NCBI GenBank assembly: GCA_016712745.1
Contig: JADJQN010000015.1
Coordinates: 496,001 to 560,000, forward strand
Direction of reading: 5' to 3'
Source: Sandaracinaceae bacterium
GTDB lineage: Bacteria; Myxococcota_A; Polyangia; Polyangiales; JADJQN01
DNA: 64,000 bases
Shown here piece after piece: positions 1 through 8,857 of the stretch. The notes below the pieces were generated by a model. That model was not told where the DNA came from and searched no databases. It saw only the letters and a program-made list of their open reading frames with translations. A program made the translations under genes and the position numbers. Within the stretch, counting starts at the first letter, position 1. Every line of letters begins with the position of its first letter.

Positions 1-1
1 T

Positions 2-469
2 CGAGATCTTCGCGCCATGGCCGCTGAGCATCAGTTCCGCATGGACCTTTACTATCGACTCACACGTCTGATCATCGACATACCGCCGCTGCGTTCGCGC
101 CCGGAAGATGTGCGCGCATTGGCGACGCATTTCTTGCGCGCAATTGAGGTTGATCTTGGACCGCGCGAGCTTACGCCCGCAGCTATGAATCGCTTGCTCG
201 ACTACGATTGGCCGGGCAACGCGCGTGAGCTTCGCAACGTGCTTTCGGGTGCTGCGGCTTTTACCTCTTCCGTGATTGACGCTCACGATATCGACACGGC
301 GCTTTCGCGCATCTCAAGCATCCCGCCTCAGCCGATGCTCGCTGATGATCTCGAGCGCGTGCTTGCCGAGCATGCCGGTAACTATTCAGCCGCGGCGCGT
401 GCGCTCGGCATCCCGCGTTCAACCTTGCGCGACAGGCTACGTCCCGTCGCGAAATCGACGGAGCCTTAG
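2..469 (+). CDS. Sigma-54-dependent transcriptional activator, C-terminal part (5' end outside window)
   Basis: C-terminal 155 residues of an NtrC-family enhancer-binding protein, which uses ATP to remodel sigma-54 RNA polymerase at promoters. The frame is open from base 2, so the gene starts before the window. Seen: the end of the AAA+ domain (FRMDLYYRL, PPLRSRPEDV, WPGNARELRN) and a Fis-type helix-turn-helix near the end (AARALGIPRSTLRDRL). Walker A/B, the GAFTGA loop and any sensory domain lie outside, so the signal it responds to is unknown. The last 33 bases overlap the convergent glycosyltransferase gene. Confidence 0.93.
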   Translation, partial: RDLRAMAAEHQFRMDLYYRLTRLIIDIPPLRSRPEDVRALATHFLRAIEVDLGPRELTPAAMNRLLDYDWPGNARELRNVLSGAAAFTSSVIDAHDIDTALSRISSIPPQPMLADDLERVLAEHAGNYSAAARALGIPRSTLRDRLRPVAKSTEP

Positions 470-1132
470 GTCGAAGAGATCTTTCGCGACGCCAAGCACT
501 CGCCTGATGCCGGTGGACTTCGATACGCCTGCGCGGCGCGGCAGGCACGGCACCGTGACCGTGGAGACTCTTCGATCCGCAGCCAACATGCGAATCGGAA
601 ACTCAAAATTCAAGAAGAAGGTATCAGGCGGCAGATCCTCGGGCACGAAGAGGGAGCTGCGAAACAAGTAGGGTCCATCGCTGCTGAGTTTCACGCCGTG
701 AACCAGCCGAATGAGTGCACGCACGCCCCACGAAAGGACTTTGCGATCGAGACCGTCGTCGCGATGGTCGTAAACCGAGAGCACGATATCCGCGCCATCG
801 CGCACGGCTGCGGCGCGCAAGATGCCCACGGCTTGCGGCGGCACCTGGCCATCGGCCGGAAGGAAGGTGATCCACCGCGATTGCGCTGCGATGACGCCGG
901 ACTTGAGTGCTGCGCCAATGCCGCGATTGGTTTCGTGACGCACGACCACGTGGTTCGTGTCCGCGAGGGCTGCGCGCGCGGAATCCGCCGTCCCATCCGT
1001 CGACCCGTCGTCGACGAATACGATGCGTGCCCCGGGTTCGTGTGCGTCGAGCCAGGCGCGCACTTCACGAAGCACGGACGGAATGTTCTCTGCCTCATTG
1101 AACGCAAAGATGACGACCGCAAGCTCGTTCAC
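437..1132 (-). CDS. Family 2 glycosyltransferase
   Basis: Probable membrane-associated GT2 glycosyltransferase of 231 residues that transfers a sugar from a nucleotide-sugar donor; acceptor unknown. The GT-A fold is shown by AFNEAENI near the N terminus, VDDGSTDGT about 30 residues later, and PADGQ in place of the DXD motif, a pattern close to dolichyl-phosphate mannosyltransferase-like members. I start it at GTG 1132 because this codon overlaps the TGA of the upstream acyltransferase (GTGA), which indicates translational coupling; a longer reading frame reaches 1180 but would lie inside the upstream gene. No long membrane segment is obvious. Likely works with the acyltransferase on a surface glycan or glycolipid (inference). 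Confidence 0.88.
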   Translation of the reverse strand: MNELAVVIFAFNEAENIPSVLREVRAWLDAHEPGARIVFVDDGSTDGTADSARAALADTNHVVVRHETNRGIGAALKSGVIAAQSRWITFLPADGQVPPQAVGILRAAAVRDGADIVLSVYDHRDDGLDRKVLSWGVRALIRLVHGVKLSSDGPYLFRSSLFVPEDLPPDTFFLNFEFPIRMLAADRRVSTVTVPCLPRRAGVSKSTGIRRVLGVAKDLFDLRLRRFRDGT

Positions 1133-1656
1133 GTCGGCCGCTCGCGCAAAAGCTTCGCCGGAACGCCCGCGACAACGCAATAGGGCGCCACATCGCGACT
1201 CACCACGGCGCCGGCCGCGATCTGAGCCCCGCGGCCGACCGTGACGCCTGGCATGATGATCGAACCGATTCCGAGATCCGCATCGTCGTCGATGACAACG
1301 GGCGCAAACACTACCGGCGAAAATAGAATGGGCGTGCTGCGTCCCGTTTCACTGTGCGTGGATGTCAGAATTTTCACTCCGGGGCCGATACCCACCCGCT
1401 CGCCAATCGTGATGCCTCCGGCCGAATGGAAGAAGCATTGCTGGCCGATCCAAGTCTGCGCGCCGATGCGCATCTGGTTTTGGTGGTAGCCCTTCAAAAT
1501 TGTTTGGTGGCCCACGTAGACGTTTTCACCGAGGTGCACGTTCTCGGGATGGAAGACCAAGACGCCTTCTTCGAAGACGCAATCAGCCCCGCAAGAAGCC
1601 AAATCTTCCGGGCGGAAGCGCCCGTTTCCATGGCTGCGATGGCGGCGTTCAGACAT
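1129..1656 (-). CDS. Hexapeptide-repeat (left-handed beta-helix) acyltransferase
   Basis: Acyltransferase of 175 residues in the sugar O-acetyltransferase/serine acetyltransferase superfamily, expected to move an acetyl group from acetyl-CoA to a sugar hydroxyl or amine. Repeated hexapeptides (VHLGEN, VYVGHQ, MRIGAQ, ITIGER, VGIGPG, ADLGIG, VTVGRG) form the beta-helix; STHSE supplies the likely catalytic histidine and the C terminus carries the typical VVAGVPAKLL. Start set at ATG 1656; the frame continues upstream to 1812 but without family resemblance and would overlap the divergent ABC-F gene. First gene of a two-gene operon with the glycosyltransferase, which starts on its stop codon. Substrate not identifiable. 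Confidence 0.88.
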   Translation of the reverse strand: MSERRHRSHGNGRFRPEDLASCGADCVFEEGVLVFHPENVHLGENVYVGHQTILKGYHQNQMRIGAQTWIGQQCFFHSAGGITIGERVGIGPGVKILTSTHSETGRSTPILFSPVVFAPVVIDDDADLGIGSIIMPGVTVGRGAQIAAGAVVSRDVAPYCVVAGVPAKLLRERPT

Positions 1657-1722
1657 CAGGGGCTTCCTACCACACTTTGGGATTGCTCGAGAACGAGGCG
1701 CTGATTTGACGTCGCACGCGCG

Positions 1723-3672
1723 ATGCCTTACGAGCAGCCCGCCATGGTTGCTGTATCGAAGCTCGGAAAGTCGTTTGGAGGGCGCACGCTCTTCGAGAAT
1801 GTCTCCCTTCAATTGAATGAGGGTGCCCGCTACGGCCTCGTCGGCGCCAATGGGTCGGGCAAGACGACCTTCCTCAAGATCCTAGCTGGGGACGAGCAGC
1901 AGACTGACGGCCAAGTCATTATCCCAGCGCGCGCGCGCGTTGGTGTGCTGCGTCAGGATCGTTTCCTCGACGACGACAAGATCATCCTTGAGCAGGCGAT
2001 GATGGGTGAGCTCGATGTGTGGAACGCTCTGCAGGAGCGCGCGCGCATCATTGATCACGGCGAAGGCGACGCGACGCGACTCGCCGACCTTGAAGACACG
2101 CTCGCCAACTTCGACGGTTACACACTCGAGGCGCGGGCGACGGAAGTACTAGAGGGCCTAGGTATTCCGTTCGCAACCCATCAGTCGCCGCTGAAGACCC
2201 TTTCGGGTGGTTTTAAGCTGCGCGTTTTGCTCGCGCAGGTTTTGGTTGGCGGACCCGACGCGCTCTTTCTCGATGAGCCCACCAACCATCTCGACATTCT
2301 CTCGATTCGCTGGCTCGAAAAGTTTTTGGCCGACTATCGCGGCGTGGCTCTTGTGATCTCTCACGATCAGCGATTTCTCGACAACGTCGCAACTCACATT
2401 CTCGACGTCGACTACGAGACGATCACTCCCTACACAGGCAACTACACTTCGTTCTTGCAGCAGAAGGAAGCGATTCGCACACAGAAGGAAGGGCAGATCG
2501 CGCGCGCTGAGAAGATCATCGCTGACAAGCGAGCGTTCGTGGACCGTTTCGGCGCGAAAGCCTCCAAGGCAAAGCAGGCGCAGAGCCGTTTGCGTCAGAT
2601 TGAACGCGTCGAAGTCGAAGAGCTGAAATCGACATCACGTCGCAGTCCCTACTTCAAGTTTGCACCAGCCCGTCAGAGTGGTCGTGACGTGCTTGAGATT
2701 GAAGGACTATCGAAGTCGTACGGGACCAACGAAGTCTTACGCAATATGTCGTTCGTCATTCGACGCGGCGAGAAGGTCGCTGTTATTGGACCGAACGGGC
2801 TTGGTAAGTCGACGCTGTTGAAGATCGTGACTGGCGCTGTTAAGCACGATAGCGGGACGATGAAGCTAGGTCACGAAGTGAAGATTGGATACTTCGCGCA
2901 GGATCATCACGATGTTTTGAAGAACGCGAAGATGACGCCGCTCGACTATATGTGGGAGGCGTGTCCGCCGGAGTGCGCGGCGCTCGTTCGCGGTCATCTG
3001 GGGCGCGTTCTCTTCTCGGGCGACGACGTCATGAAGCCGATTGGCTCGCTCTCGGGTGGTGAGGCCGCGCGCTTGGTGTTCGGCCGCATCATCATCGAGC
3101 AGCCGAATATGCTTGTGCTCGATGAGCCCACCAACCATCTCGACCTCGAATCCATCCAAGGCCTTTCAGCCGCGCTGAAGGCGTACGAAGGCACCTTGCT
3201 TTTCGTCTCGCATGACCGGTGGTTTGTCTCCGAAGTGGCGACGCGCATCATCGAGCTGACGCCGTCAGGACCACGCGATTTCCCCGGTACATACGCCGAG
3301 TATCTGGAGCGCAGTGGCGACGATCACCTTGACGCCGACGCAGTTGTCGCGAGTGTGAAGGCGAAGACGAAGACCGAGCGCCCCAAGCCAGCCGAAGGCA
3401 ACAAGCTTTCCTACGAGGAACAGAAGCGCGAACGCAATCGCATTCAAGGCCTTCCCAAGTTGCGCGACAAAGCGCTTGCGCAGATCGAAGCCGCCGAAGC
3501 GCGTAAAAAAGAGATAGCTGCGCTTTACGACGACCCGCAGTTCTATATGAAAACCCCGCACGACAAGATGGAAGAGCTCGTAAAAGAGAACAACGAGCTG
3601 ACGGGAAAGATCGAAAAGTGGATGGGGCAGTGGGAAGCGTACGAAGCGGAGATCAACTCCCTCAAGGAGTGA
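1723..3672 (+). CDS. ABC-F family ATP-binding protein
   Basis: Soluble twin-ATPase of the ABC-F family (649 residues), whose members bind ribosomes or act in stress and antibiotic tolerance rather than transport. First cassette: Walker A GANGSGKTT, signature LSGGFKLRVLL, Walker B LFLDEPTNHLD. Second cassette: GPNGLGKST, LSGGEAARLVF, LVLDEPTNHLD. The linker between cassettes is charged, and the last 90 residues (from about KLSYEEQKRERNR) form a coiled coil as in Uup. No membrane segment is present. ATG 1723 is used; an in-frame ATG at 1744 is possible. Transcribed divergently from the acyltransferase gene, with 66 bases between them. Subfamily (Uup versus YbiT/EttA) is not settled by reading alone. 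Confidence 0.95.
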   Translation: MPYEQPAMVAVSKLGKSFGGRTLFENVSLQLNEGARYGLVGANGSGKTTFLKILAGDEQQTDGQVIIPARARVGVLRQDRFLDDDKIILEQAMMGELDVWNALQERARIIDHGEGDATRLADLEDTLANFDGYTLEARATEVLEGLGIPFATHQSPLKTLSGGFKLRVLLAQVLVGGPDALFLDEPTNHLDILSIRWLEKFLADYRGVALVISHDQRFLDNVATHILDVDYETITPYTGNYTSFLQQKEAIRTQKEGQIARAEKIIADKRAFVDRFGAKASKAKQAQSRLRQIERVEVEELKSTSRRSPYFKFAPARQSGRDVLEIEGLSKSYGTNEVLRNMSFVIRRGEKVAVIGPNGLGKSTLLKIVTGAVKHDSGTMKLGHEVKIGYFAQDHHDVLKNAKMTPLDYMWEACPPECAALVRGHLGRVLFSGDDVMKPIGSLSGGEAARLVFGRIIIEQPNMLVLDEPTNHLDLESIQGLSAALKAYEGTLLFVSHDRWFVSEVATRIIELTPSGPRDFPGTYAEYLERSGDDHLDADAVVASVKAKTKTERPKPAEGNKLSYEEQKRERNRIQGLPKLRDKALAQIEAAEARKKEIAALYDDPQFYMKTPHDKMEELVKENNELTGKIEKWMGQWEAYEAEINSLKE

Positions 3673-3684
3673 GCCCGTTGAGCA

Positions 3685-4563
3685 TTACGCCGCGCGCCGC
3701 GCCGCGCTGCGCATTCCGGTTAGCTCTTCGCTCAAGTCCCACAGGCGCTTCTGTGCAGCCACGTCGTACGAGGCTTTCGACGACTTACGCTCGCGGTTGC
3801 TGGCGAAGTACTTGCCAGTGACGCCAGCGACCTCGGGCGAGCTCGCAAGGTAGATGCTCGTCTGCGCGCCTTTCACGGGCGTGATCATGAAGGGGGCGGC
3901 GGCGTTCACGAAAAACTTCATGAGCCCGCGGGTGTTTTGGCCAAAGTTGCTCGCGATGACACCGGGATGAAGCGCGTTCACCGTGACGCTCGTGCCTTCA
4001 AGGCGACGCGCAAGCTCGTAGGTGAACATGATATTGGCGAGCTTCGTCTGCGCGTAGACTGAGAAGCCCGAGAACTTCTTTTCGTGCTGCAAATCGTCGA
4101 AGTCGAGGCCCTTGCTGGCTTGCGGATGTGCACCCGAGCTCACGTTCACAATGCGACCCTGCTCGCTCGCTTTCAGAAGGTCGAGCAAGAGCAGAGTCGT
4201 CAAGAAGTAGCCGAGATGGTTGGTCGCAAACGTGGCTTCGAGCCCATCGACCGTCGTTACTCGCTCCATGTTCACAAGACCCGCGTTGTTCAAAAGAACG
4301 TCGAGCTTGGTGTACTTCTTCTTGAACGCATCTGCGAACGCGCGAATGGACGCTTGTGAGGACATATCGGCGAGCATGAGAGAAACGCGTTCGTTGCCTG
4401 TTTCGCACCGGATTTCGTCGACCGCTTGCTTGCCCTTAGTTTCACTACGGCAGACCAAGACAACTTCGGCACCTTGGCGCGCAAGGTCTTTCGCGGCTTC
4501 CTTGCCAATGCCTGCGTTGGCACCTGTAACGACGACGACTTTACCCTGCATTGTGATGCTCAT
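3685..4563 (-). CDS. Short-chain dehydrogenase/reductase (retinol dehydrogenase-like)
   Basis: NAD(P)-dependent oxidoreductase of 292 residues with a Rossmann fold. It has the cofactor motif TGANAGIG at the N terminus, the NNAG motif near residue 92, a catalytic serine in VNVSSGAH and the YAQTK (YxxxK) pair. The sequence style (CRSETKG after beta 2, LNNAGL, ATNHLGYF, VNALHPGVI) is that of retinol dehydrogenase/WW-oxidoreductase-like SDRs; the physiological substrate cannot be read off. Start is ATG 4563 (an ATG 12 bases downstream is also possible). It converges on the ABC-F gene with only 12 bases between the stops. Confidence 0.93.
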   Translation of the reverse strand: MSITMQGKVVVVTGANAGIGKEAAKDLARQGAEVVLVCRSETKGKQAVDEIRCETGNERVSLMLADMSSQASIRAFADAFKKKYTKLDVLLNNAGLVNMERVTTVDGLEATFATNHLGYFLTTLLLLDLLKASEQGRIVNVSSGAHPQASKGLDFDDLQHEKKFSGFSVYAQTKLANIMFTYELARRLEGTSVTVNALHPGVIASNFGQNTRGLMKFFVNAAAPFMITPVKGAQTSIYLASSPEVAGVTGKYFASNRERKSSKASYDVAAQKRLWDLSEELTGMRSAARRAA

Positions 4564-4678
4564 GGGCCCTGTGTCGTGCGCCCCTCTCGCGCGTTACAGC
4601 GAAATCTGTTCGCCGTGTTGCGAGTAACCACGTAGGTGCCCTTGTTGCCTGCGTCGAATGACCTCAAGAACAAGGGGC

Positions 4679-4855
4679 ATGAATGTCTTTGTCGCGCTCA
4701 TAGGCGCCGCAGCCGGCGCTGCGTTGTTTCATTTCTTGAGCCCGCGCAGCGGAACAGGTTTCAACCTGTGGGGCTTCTTCGTTGCGTTGGTGGGCGCCAT
4801 CGTAGTGTTGGGCGGCTACCACCTCTATCTGCAAAGCCGGGCCAAGAGCCGCTGA
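4679..4855 (+). CDS. Small two-helix membrane protein, GlsB/YeaQ/YmgE-like
   Basis: Protein of 58 residues with two hydrophobic helices (FVALIGAAAGAALFHFL and LWGFFVALVGAIVVLGGYHL) separated by a short polar loop, and a basic tail (QSRAKSR). Size, glycine-rich first helix and two-helix plan resemble the transglycosylase-associated (GlsB/YeaQ) stress membrane proteins, though it is shorter than the usual about 80 residues. ATG 4679 is used rather than the upstream frame extension to 4658. Role unknown; family resemblance is weak. Confidence 0.6.
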   Translation: MNVFVALIGAAAGAALFHFLSPRSGTGFNLWGFFVALVGAIVVLGGYHLYLQSRAKSR

Positions 4856-4870
4856 CGCCGCCGCGGCTCG

Positions 4871-5218
4871 TCAAGCGGACGGCGTGACCACCGCCGGGGT
4901 TTTGCGAGCGAGCGTATGCACGAATGCGATGGAGATCGGGATTAGCATTGCGGCAGCGAACGCTGCGCCCTTCATCGCGCTTGCAATGCCTTCCGATAGG
5001 AGGCGCGTTTTCTCTGCAGGCGATGCGTCGGCGACGCTCTCAAATGCACCGCTCATCATCACGAAGTAAGTCACCACCGCTACGAGAAGACTGACCAAAA
5101 CACAAAGGCCGAGATGCACCACGTAGCGACGCGGAGTCTGCGACTTGCGCGCTACGTTCCAAAGGACAGCGGCGCAAAGCAAGGGCACGCACGCGGCGAC
5201 GACGAGGGGCAGCGACAT
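4871..5218 (-). CDS. Hypothetical integral membrane protein
   Basis: Protein of 115 residues with three hydrophobic segments: an N-terminal one (LVVAACVPLLCAAVLW), a second (HLGLCVLVSLLVAVVTYFVMM) and a third (AAFAAAMLIPISIAFVHTL). The loop before the third helix (AEKTRLLSEGIASAMKGAAF) recalls the segment preceding the third helix of ExbB/TolQ/MotA-like proteins (a run of the form LAEGISEAMN), but the rest is too short for that family. ATG 5218 is chosen because upstream codons are charged and low in similarity to a signal. Function unknown. Confidence 0.6.
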   Translation of the reverse strand: MSLPLVVAACVPLLCAAVLWNVARKSQTPRRYVVHLGLCVLVSLLVAVVTYFVMMSGAFESVADASPAEKTRLLSEGIASAMKGAAFAAAMLIPISIAFVHTLARKTPAVVTPSA

Positions 5219-5376
5219 CGGCCGACTATGCCGCGACGCGAGGCAACTCTCAACCTCGGAGGGCTCGCGACGCGGGGGCCGGGACCGCCCTTTCGTCACC
5301 CCTCTGTCATAGTCCTGCAATCTCGGTGATGCGATCTGGCGCTTTGATTTGATTCTAGGCAGGCTTGGTGCACGTC

Positions 5377-5958
5377 ATGAGTGCTTCCAAACGAATCACC
5401 AATCTCGTCGGCCGTGCCTTTCTCAAAGCCTATCGCTGGCGTGTGGATGGAGGCGTCCCCAACGTGCCCAAGGCTGTGGTGATTGCGGCGCCGCACACGT
5501 CAAACTGGGATCTACCTCTCGCTATCGCGACCTCGTGGGCGCTGGGTTTCGATTTTCGCTGGATGGGCAAGCACACGCTCTTCCGCTTTCCGTTTGGCGG
5601 CGTGATGCGGTCCCTCGGCGGCATTCCGGTGAACCGCAGCGCCAATCACAACGCAGTCGACGCGGCGATCGAGCTGCTTGGGCAACGCGAAAAACTCATG
5701 CTGCTCATCCAACCCGAAGGCACGCGCGGTCGCGCCAAGCGTTGGCGCACAGGTTTCTATCACACGGCAGTCGGCGCTCAGGTTCCGATCGTACTCGGCT
5801 TCCTCGACTTTCGAACGCGCAGCAGCGGCCTCGGACCCATCATGCATCCGACAGGCGACATCGATGCCGACTTCATCCGCATCCGCGAATTCTACTCAAA
5901 GATCACGCCCAAATTTCCCGAGCTCTACGGTGAAATCCGAATACGCGACGAGGTGTGA
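5377..5958 (+). CDS. Lysophospholipid acyltransferase family protein (PlsC-like)
   Basis: Predicted membrane-associated acyltransferase of 193 residues that would esterify a lysophospholipid or related glycerolipid. It has the ordered family motifs: HTSNWD (HX4D catalytic pair) near residue 46, a GGIPVNRS block near residue 88, and QPEGTRGRAKRW (EGTR, phosphate-binding). ATG 5377 is used; an in-frame TTG lies at 5365. The family normally has about 200-250 residues, so it is near full length. It stands alone, followed by a 220-base gap with a nested inverted repeat. The chain length or acyl donor cannot be inferred. Confidence 0.88.
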   Translation: MSASKRITNLVGRAFLKAYRWRVDGGVPNVPKAVVIAAPHTSNWDLPLAIATSWALGFDFRWMGKHTLFRFPFGGVMRSLGGIPVNRSANHNAVDAAIELLGQREKLMLLIQPEGTRGRAKRWRTGFYHTAVGAQVPIVLGFLDFRTRSSGLGPIMHPTGDIDADFIRIREFYSKITPKFPELYGEIRIRDEV

Positions 5959-6005
5959 ATCGTGTACGTCGTTGGTCGCTTGGTTTGCGGATCGGTGAGC
6001 CGGCT

Positions 6006-6129
6006 CGGCGGGTGGTAGACCCCCGCCTGCTCAAACATCCAAAACCAACCTTGGCGTGTGTGCAGGGGATTCTTCTCTGACGTAGCCGGTTGGTTTCGGA
6101 ACTCGCAAGCGGGGGTCTACCACCCGCCG
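6006..6129. repeat. Nested inverted repeat between convergent genes
   Basis: A 21-base perfect inverted repeat, 6006-6026 against 6109-6129 (arm core GGCGGGTGGTAGACCCCCGC), encloses a second 9-base perfect repeat, 6042-6050 (AAACCAACC) against 6088-6096. The whole can form a cruciform or long RNA hairpin between the ends of the acyltransferase and the FAD-dependent dehydrogenase. No T-run follows either arm, so it is not a standard intrinsic terminator, though it may stop transcription from both sides. Confidence 0.8.
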
Positions 6130-6178
6130 CGCCTGCGTGCGCGATTCGCGGCCCGTGACGGGCGCGAGTTTGAACTGC

Positions 6179-8635
6179 TTACATCTTGATGCGTTTGTTT
6201 TCGGGATCGTACAAAGGTTTGATTGAGATGGTGGCCGGGTAGAGCTTGTTCGCGATTTCTACTTCCCACGTGCCGGCGTCTACGTAGGCTTGGTTCATGG
6301 GCTCGCCGGCTTCGATCATGGCGAGGCCAACTGCGCCGCCGAGGGTGAAGCCGTACGAGGCGGCGCGGATGTAGCCCACTGCCTTGCCGTTGCGACGCAC
6401 GATTTCGGCGTGGAACATGAGCGCGTCGGGATCTTTCACGAGCACCTGCACGATGCGTCGCGTGAGCGGGCCTTGTTCTTTTTTTGCGAGAACTGCGTCG
6501 CGTCCGATGAAGCCGCCGGGCTTCTTCAGGTCAACGGCGAAGCCAAGACCCGCTTCGAGCACTGAGTCGGTGTTGTCGATGTCGTGTCCGTAGTCGCGAT
6601 AGCCCTTTTCCATGCGCAGGCTGGCGAGTGCCTTCAAGCCCGCGTGACGGAGCCCGACACTCTGGCCGGCTTCGGTCAGACGATCATAGACGTGCGTCGC
6701 TTGCTCAGTCGGTACGTAGAGCTCGTAGCCAAGCTCCCCGAGATAGGTGATGCGCACGCATAGGGCACGCGCAAATCCGATGTCGATTTCGCGCGCCGCG
6801 CGGAACGGGAAGTTCTCGTTCGAGAGATCGGCGGTCGTGACCTTCTGCATTAGCTCGCGTGAACGCGGCCCTTGAATGTTGATCTGCGCGTAGCCCGACG
6901 TGACGTCCGTGATGAAGCAGTGCGCATCTTCCGGTGTATTGCGCTTGACCCAGCTCTCCACGTGGCGCAGCGCCGTGTCGGACGCAACGACCCAGAAACG
7001 TTCATCATCGAGCTTTGTCACGGTGAGATCGGCTTCCAATTTGCCAAGCTCGTTGAGCCACTGCGTATACGTGATGAAGCCAGCATCGCCGTCCACGTTG
7101 TTGGCGGAGATGTAGTTGAGCACTCGGCCCGCGTCGCGACCTTGCACGAGGTACTTCGACATGAACGACATGTCCATGAGAATCACGCCTTCGCGCGTCG
7201 CCTTGTGCTCGGCTTCCCAGTGCTTCCACCACGCTTGACGGCCCCACGAAAGCCCTTCGACTTTTGGTTCAAGACCTTGCGGCGCATACCAATCGGGGCC
7301 TTCCCAGCCGCTGACGTCTTTGAAGTACGCCCGCTCGTTCGCGAGGCGTTCGTGAAGTGCGGACCTCTTCGCGCCGCGCGCTGTCTGCATGGAGCGATAC
7401 GGGTAGTGGCATTGGTAGACCATCCCAAGCGATTCAACGGTGCGTGTGCGGCGATACTCAGGATTCGCCTGATAGGTCTGCAAGCGATCGATGTTAAACC
7501 CCGTGACATCCACATCGGGGCGGCCGTTGATGATCCAATGTGCCATCACGCGGCCAAGGCCACCGCCTGTGAGAATGCCAATGGAGTTGAGGCCGGCCGC
7601 GACGAAGTAATTCTTGAGCTCCGGCGATTCACCGACGACCGGCTGCAAATCCGGCGTAAAACTCTCCGGACCGCAGAAGAATTTACGCACGCCAACCTCC
7701 ATCGAAATCGGCACGCGATTCATGGCCTTCTCGAGGTAGGGGCCCATGCGCTCCCAATCGGGCGGCAACTCACCGAAGGAAAAGTCTTCCGGCACGCCCT
7801 CCACTTTCCACGGCGCGCAAATCGGCTCGAACAGACCAACCATCAAGCCGCCAACTTCCTCGCGGAAATATCCGTACGAGCCCGGATCTTCAAGCACCGG
7901 GAAGCTGCCCTTCAGCTCGGCAATCTTCTCCGTGATCAGGTAGTAGTGCTCGGTTGATTGAAGCGGGATGTTGACTCCCGCTTTCGCTCCAAGCTGGCGC
8001 GCCCACATGCCGGTGCAATTCACGACGTACTCGGCTTGAACGTCGCCATACGCAGTCCGCACGCCCGTGACTGCGCCACGCTTCTGCAAGAAGCCCGTGA
8101 CCGGGCAGTTCTCGATGATCCTTGCGCCCTTCATGCGTGCGCCGGCGGCAAGCGCCATCGTGGAGTCGACGGGGTTGGTGGTGCCGTCTTCCTTTACGTA
8201 GAAACCTGCAAGAAGGTCGTCGACGCGTGCGAGCGGAAAGAGGTCTTTGACTTGAGCCGGCGAAATCTCGTGAACGTCTACGCCGCAATAGCGGTTGAAC
8301 GCAGAAACCCGGCGGTACTCCTCGAGGCGATCCTTGTCGCCCGCGACTTCGATAAAGCCGCACGCCTTGAAGCCGGTCGATACGCCGGTCTCAGCTTCGA
8401 GGCGACTGTATAAGTCGCGCGTATACTTGCGCATCTCCGTCGACGTCTCAGAGGTAGAACCGAACGTCACCATCAAGCCGGCGGCGTGCCACGTGGTGCC
8501 TGATGTGATGCGGTCACGCTCCAGGAGCACGACGTCCACGCCCATGTGAGCAAGGTGATAAGCGATGGAGCATCCGATGATGCCTCCACCCACGACAACG
8601 ACACGAGCTTGGGAGGGAAGGTTCGGCAGAGACAT
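6179..8635 (-). CDS. FAD-dependent oxidoreductase with GcvT domain (dimethylglycine/sarcosine dehydrogenase-like)
   Basis: Full-length 818-residue enzyme of the dimethylglycine/sarcosine dehydrogenase family, which demethylates N-methyl amino compounds and passes the one-carbon unit to tetrahydrofolate. N-terminal DAO-type FAD domain: VVVGGGIIGCS at 12-22 and TSGTTWHAAG with the histidine (about residue 50) used for covalent flavin attachment in the family. A FAO_M linker follows (about 370-430), then a GcvT aminomethyltransferase domain and its C-terminal barrel (about 430-818, with DMSFMSKYLVQG, YLGELGYELYVP and ASLRMEKGYRDYG). ATG 8635. It could use dimethylglycine, sarcosine or another methylamine. 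No glycine cleavage genes adjoin it, so the pathway partner is elsewhere. Confidence 0.93.
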   Translation of the reverse strand: MSLPNLPSQARVVVVGGGIIGCSIAYHLAHMGVDVVLLERDRITSGTTWHAAGLMVTFGSTSETSTEMRKYTRDLYSRLEAETGVSTGFKACGFIEVAGDKDRLEEYRRVSAFNRYCGVDVHEISPAQVKDLFPLARVDDLLAGFYVKEDGTTNPVDSTMALAAGARMKGARIIENCPVTGFLQKRGAVTGVRTAYGDVQAEYVVNCTGMWARQLGAKAGVNIPLQSTEHYYLITEKIAELKGSFPVLEDPGSYGYFREEVGGLMVGLFEPICAPWKVEGVPEDFSFGELPPDWERMGPYLEKAMNRVPISMEVGVRKFFCGPESFTPDLQPVVGESPELKNYFVAAGLNSIGILTGGGLGRVMAHWIINGRPDVDVTGFNIDRLQTYQANPEYRRTRTVESLGMVYQCHYPYRSMQTARGAKRSALHERLANERAYFKDVSGWEGPDWYAPQGLEPKVEGLSWGRQAWWKHWEAEHKATREGVILMDMSFMSKYLVQGRDAGRVLNYISANNVDGDAGFITYTQWLNELGKLEADLTVTKLDDERFWVVASDTALRHVESWVKRNTPEDAHCFITDVTSGYAQINIQGPRSRELMQKVTTADLSNENFPFRAAREIDIGFARALCVRITYLGELGYELYVPTEQATHVYDRLTEAGQSVGLRHAGLKALASLRMEKGYRDYGHDIDNTDSVLEAGLGFAVDLKKPGGFIGRDAVLAKKEQGPLTRRIVQVLVKDPDALMFHAEIVRRNGKAVGYIRAASYGFTLGGAVGLAMIEAGEPMNQAYVDAGTWEVEIANKLYPATISIKPLYDPENKRIKM

Positions 8636-8684
8636 GGGCGCGGAGCTTACCTAAACTGTGAGCGGTTTAGGAAGCGGCGCCTTT

Positions 8685-8813
8685 TCACTGAAAGATGTGA
8701 AAGTGTCCCAAGACCCACCAGAGAATGCCGAACACGATGATGGTGCCAACGCACCCAAATCCGGTCTGCTTTGCGCCCCAACCGGCGGCGAGGCCGCGAA
8801 GTAATTTGCTCAT
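8685..8813 (-). CDS. Small single-helix membrane protein (42 aa)
   Basis: A 42-residue frame from ATG 8813 to TGA 8685. An AAGGAG Shine-Dalgarno sequence lies about 7 bases before the start, which is the main support. The product begins MSKLLRGLAAGWGAKQTG, followed by one hydrophobic segment (CVGTIIVFGILWWVLGHF) and a short end. The plan, a basic glycine-rich N terminus followed by one tryptophan-containing helix, looks like small inner-membrane proteins seen in many proteobacteria, but I cannot name a family. It sits between the dehydrogenase and the TspO-like gene on the same strand. Confidence 0.7.
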   Translation of the reverse strand: MSKLLRGLAAGWGAKQTGFGCVGTIIVFGILWWVLGHFHIFQ

Positions 8814-8857
8814 TTCTGTCTCCTTGGAACTACGTCATGCCTGGGTGCTGCTCGGAC

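Noticed and set aside
6872..7957. 361-codon open frame on the + strand
   Set aside because: Antisense within the FAD-dependent dehydrogenase, no family motif or ribosome site; a shadow.
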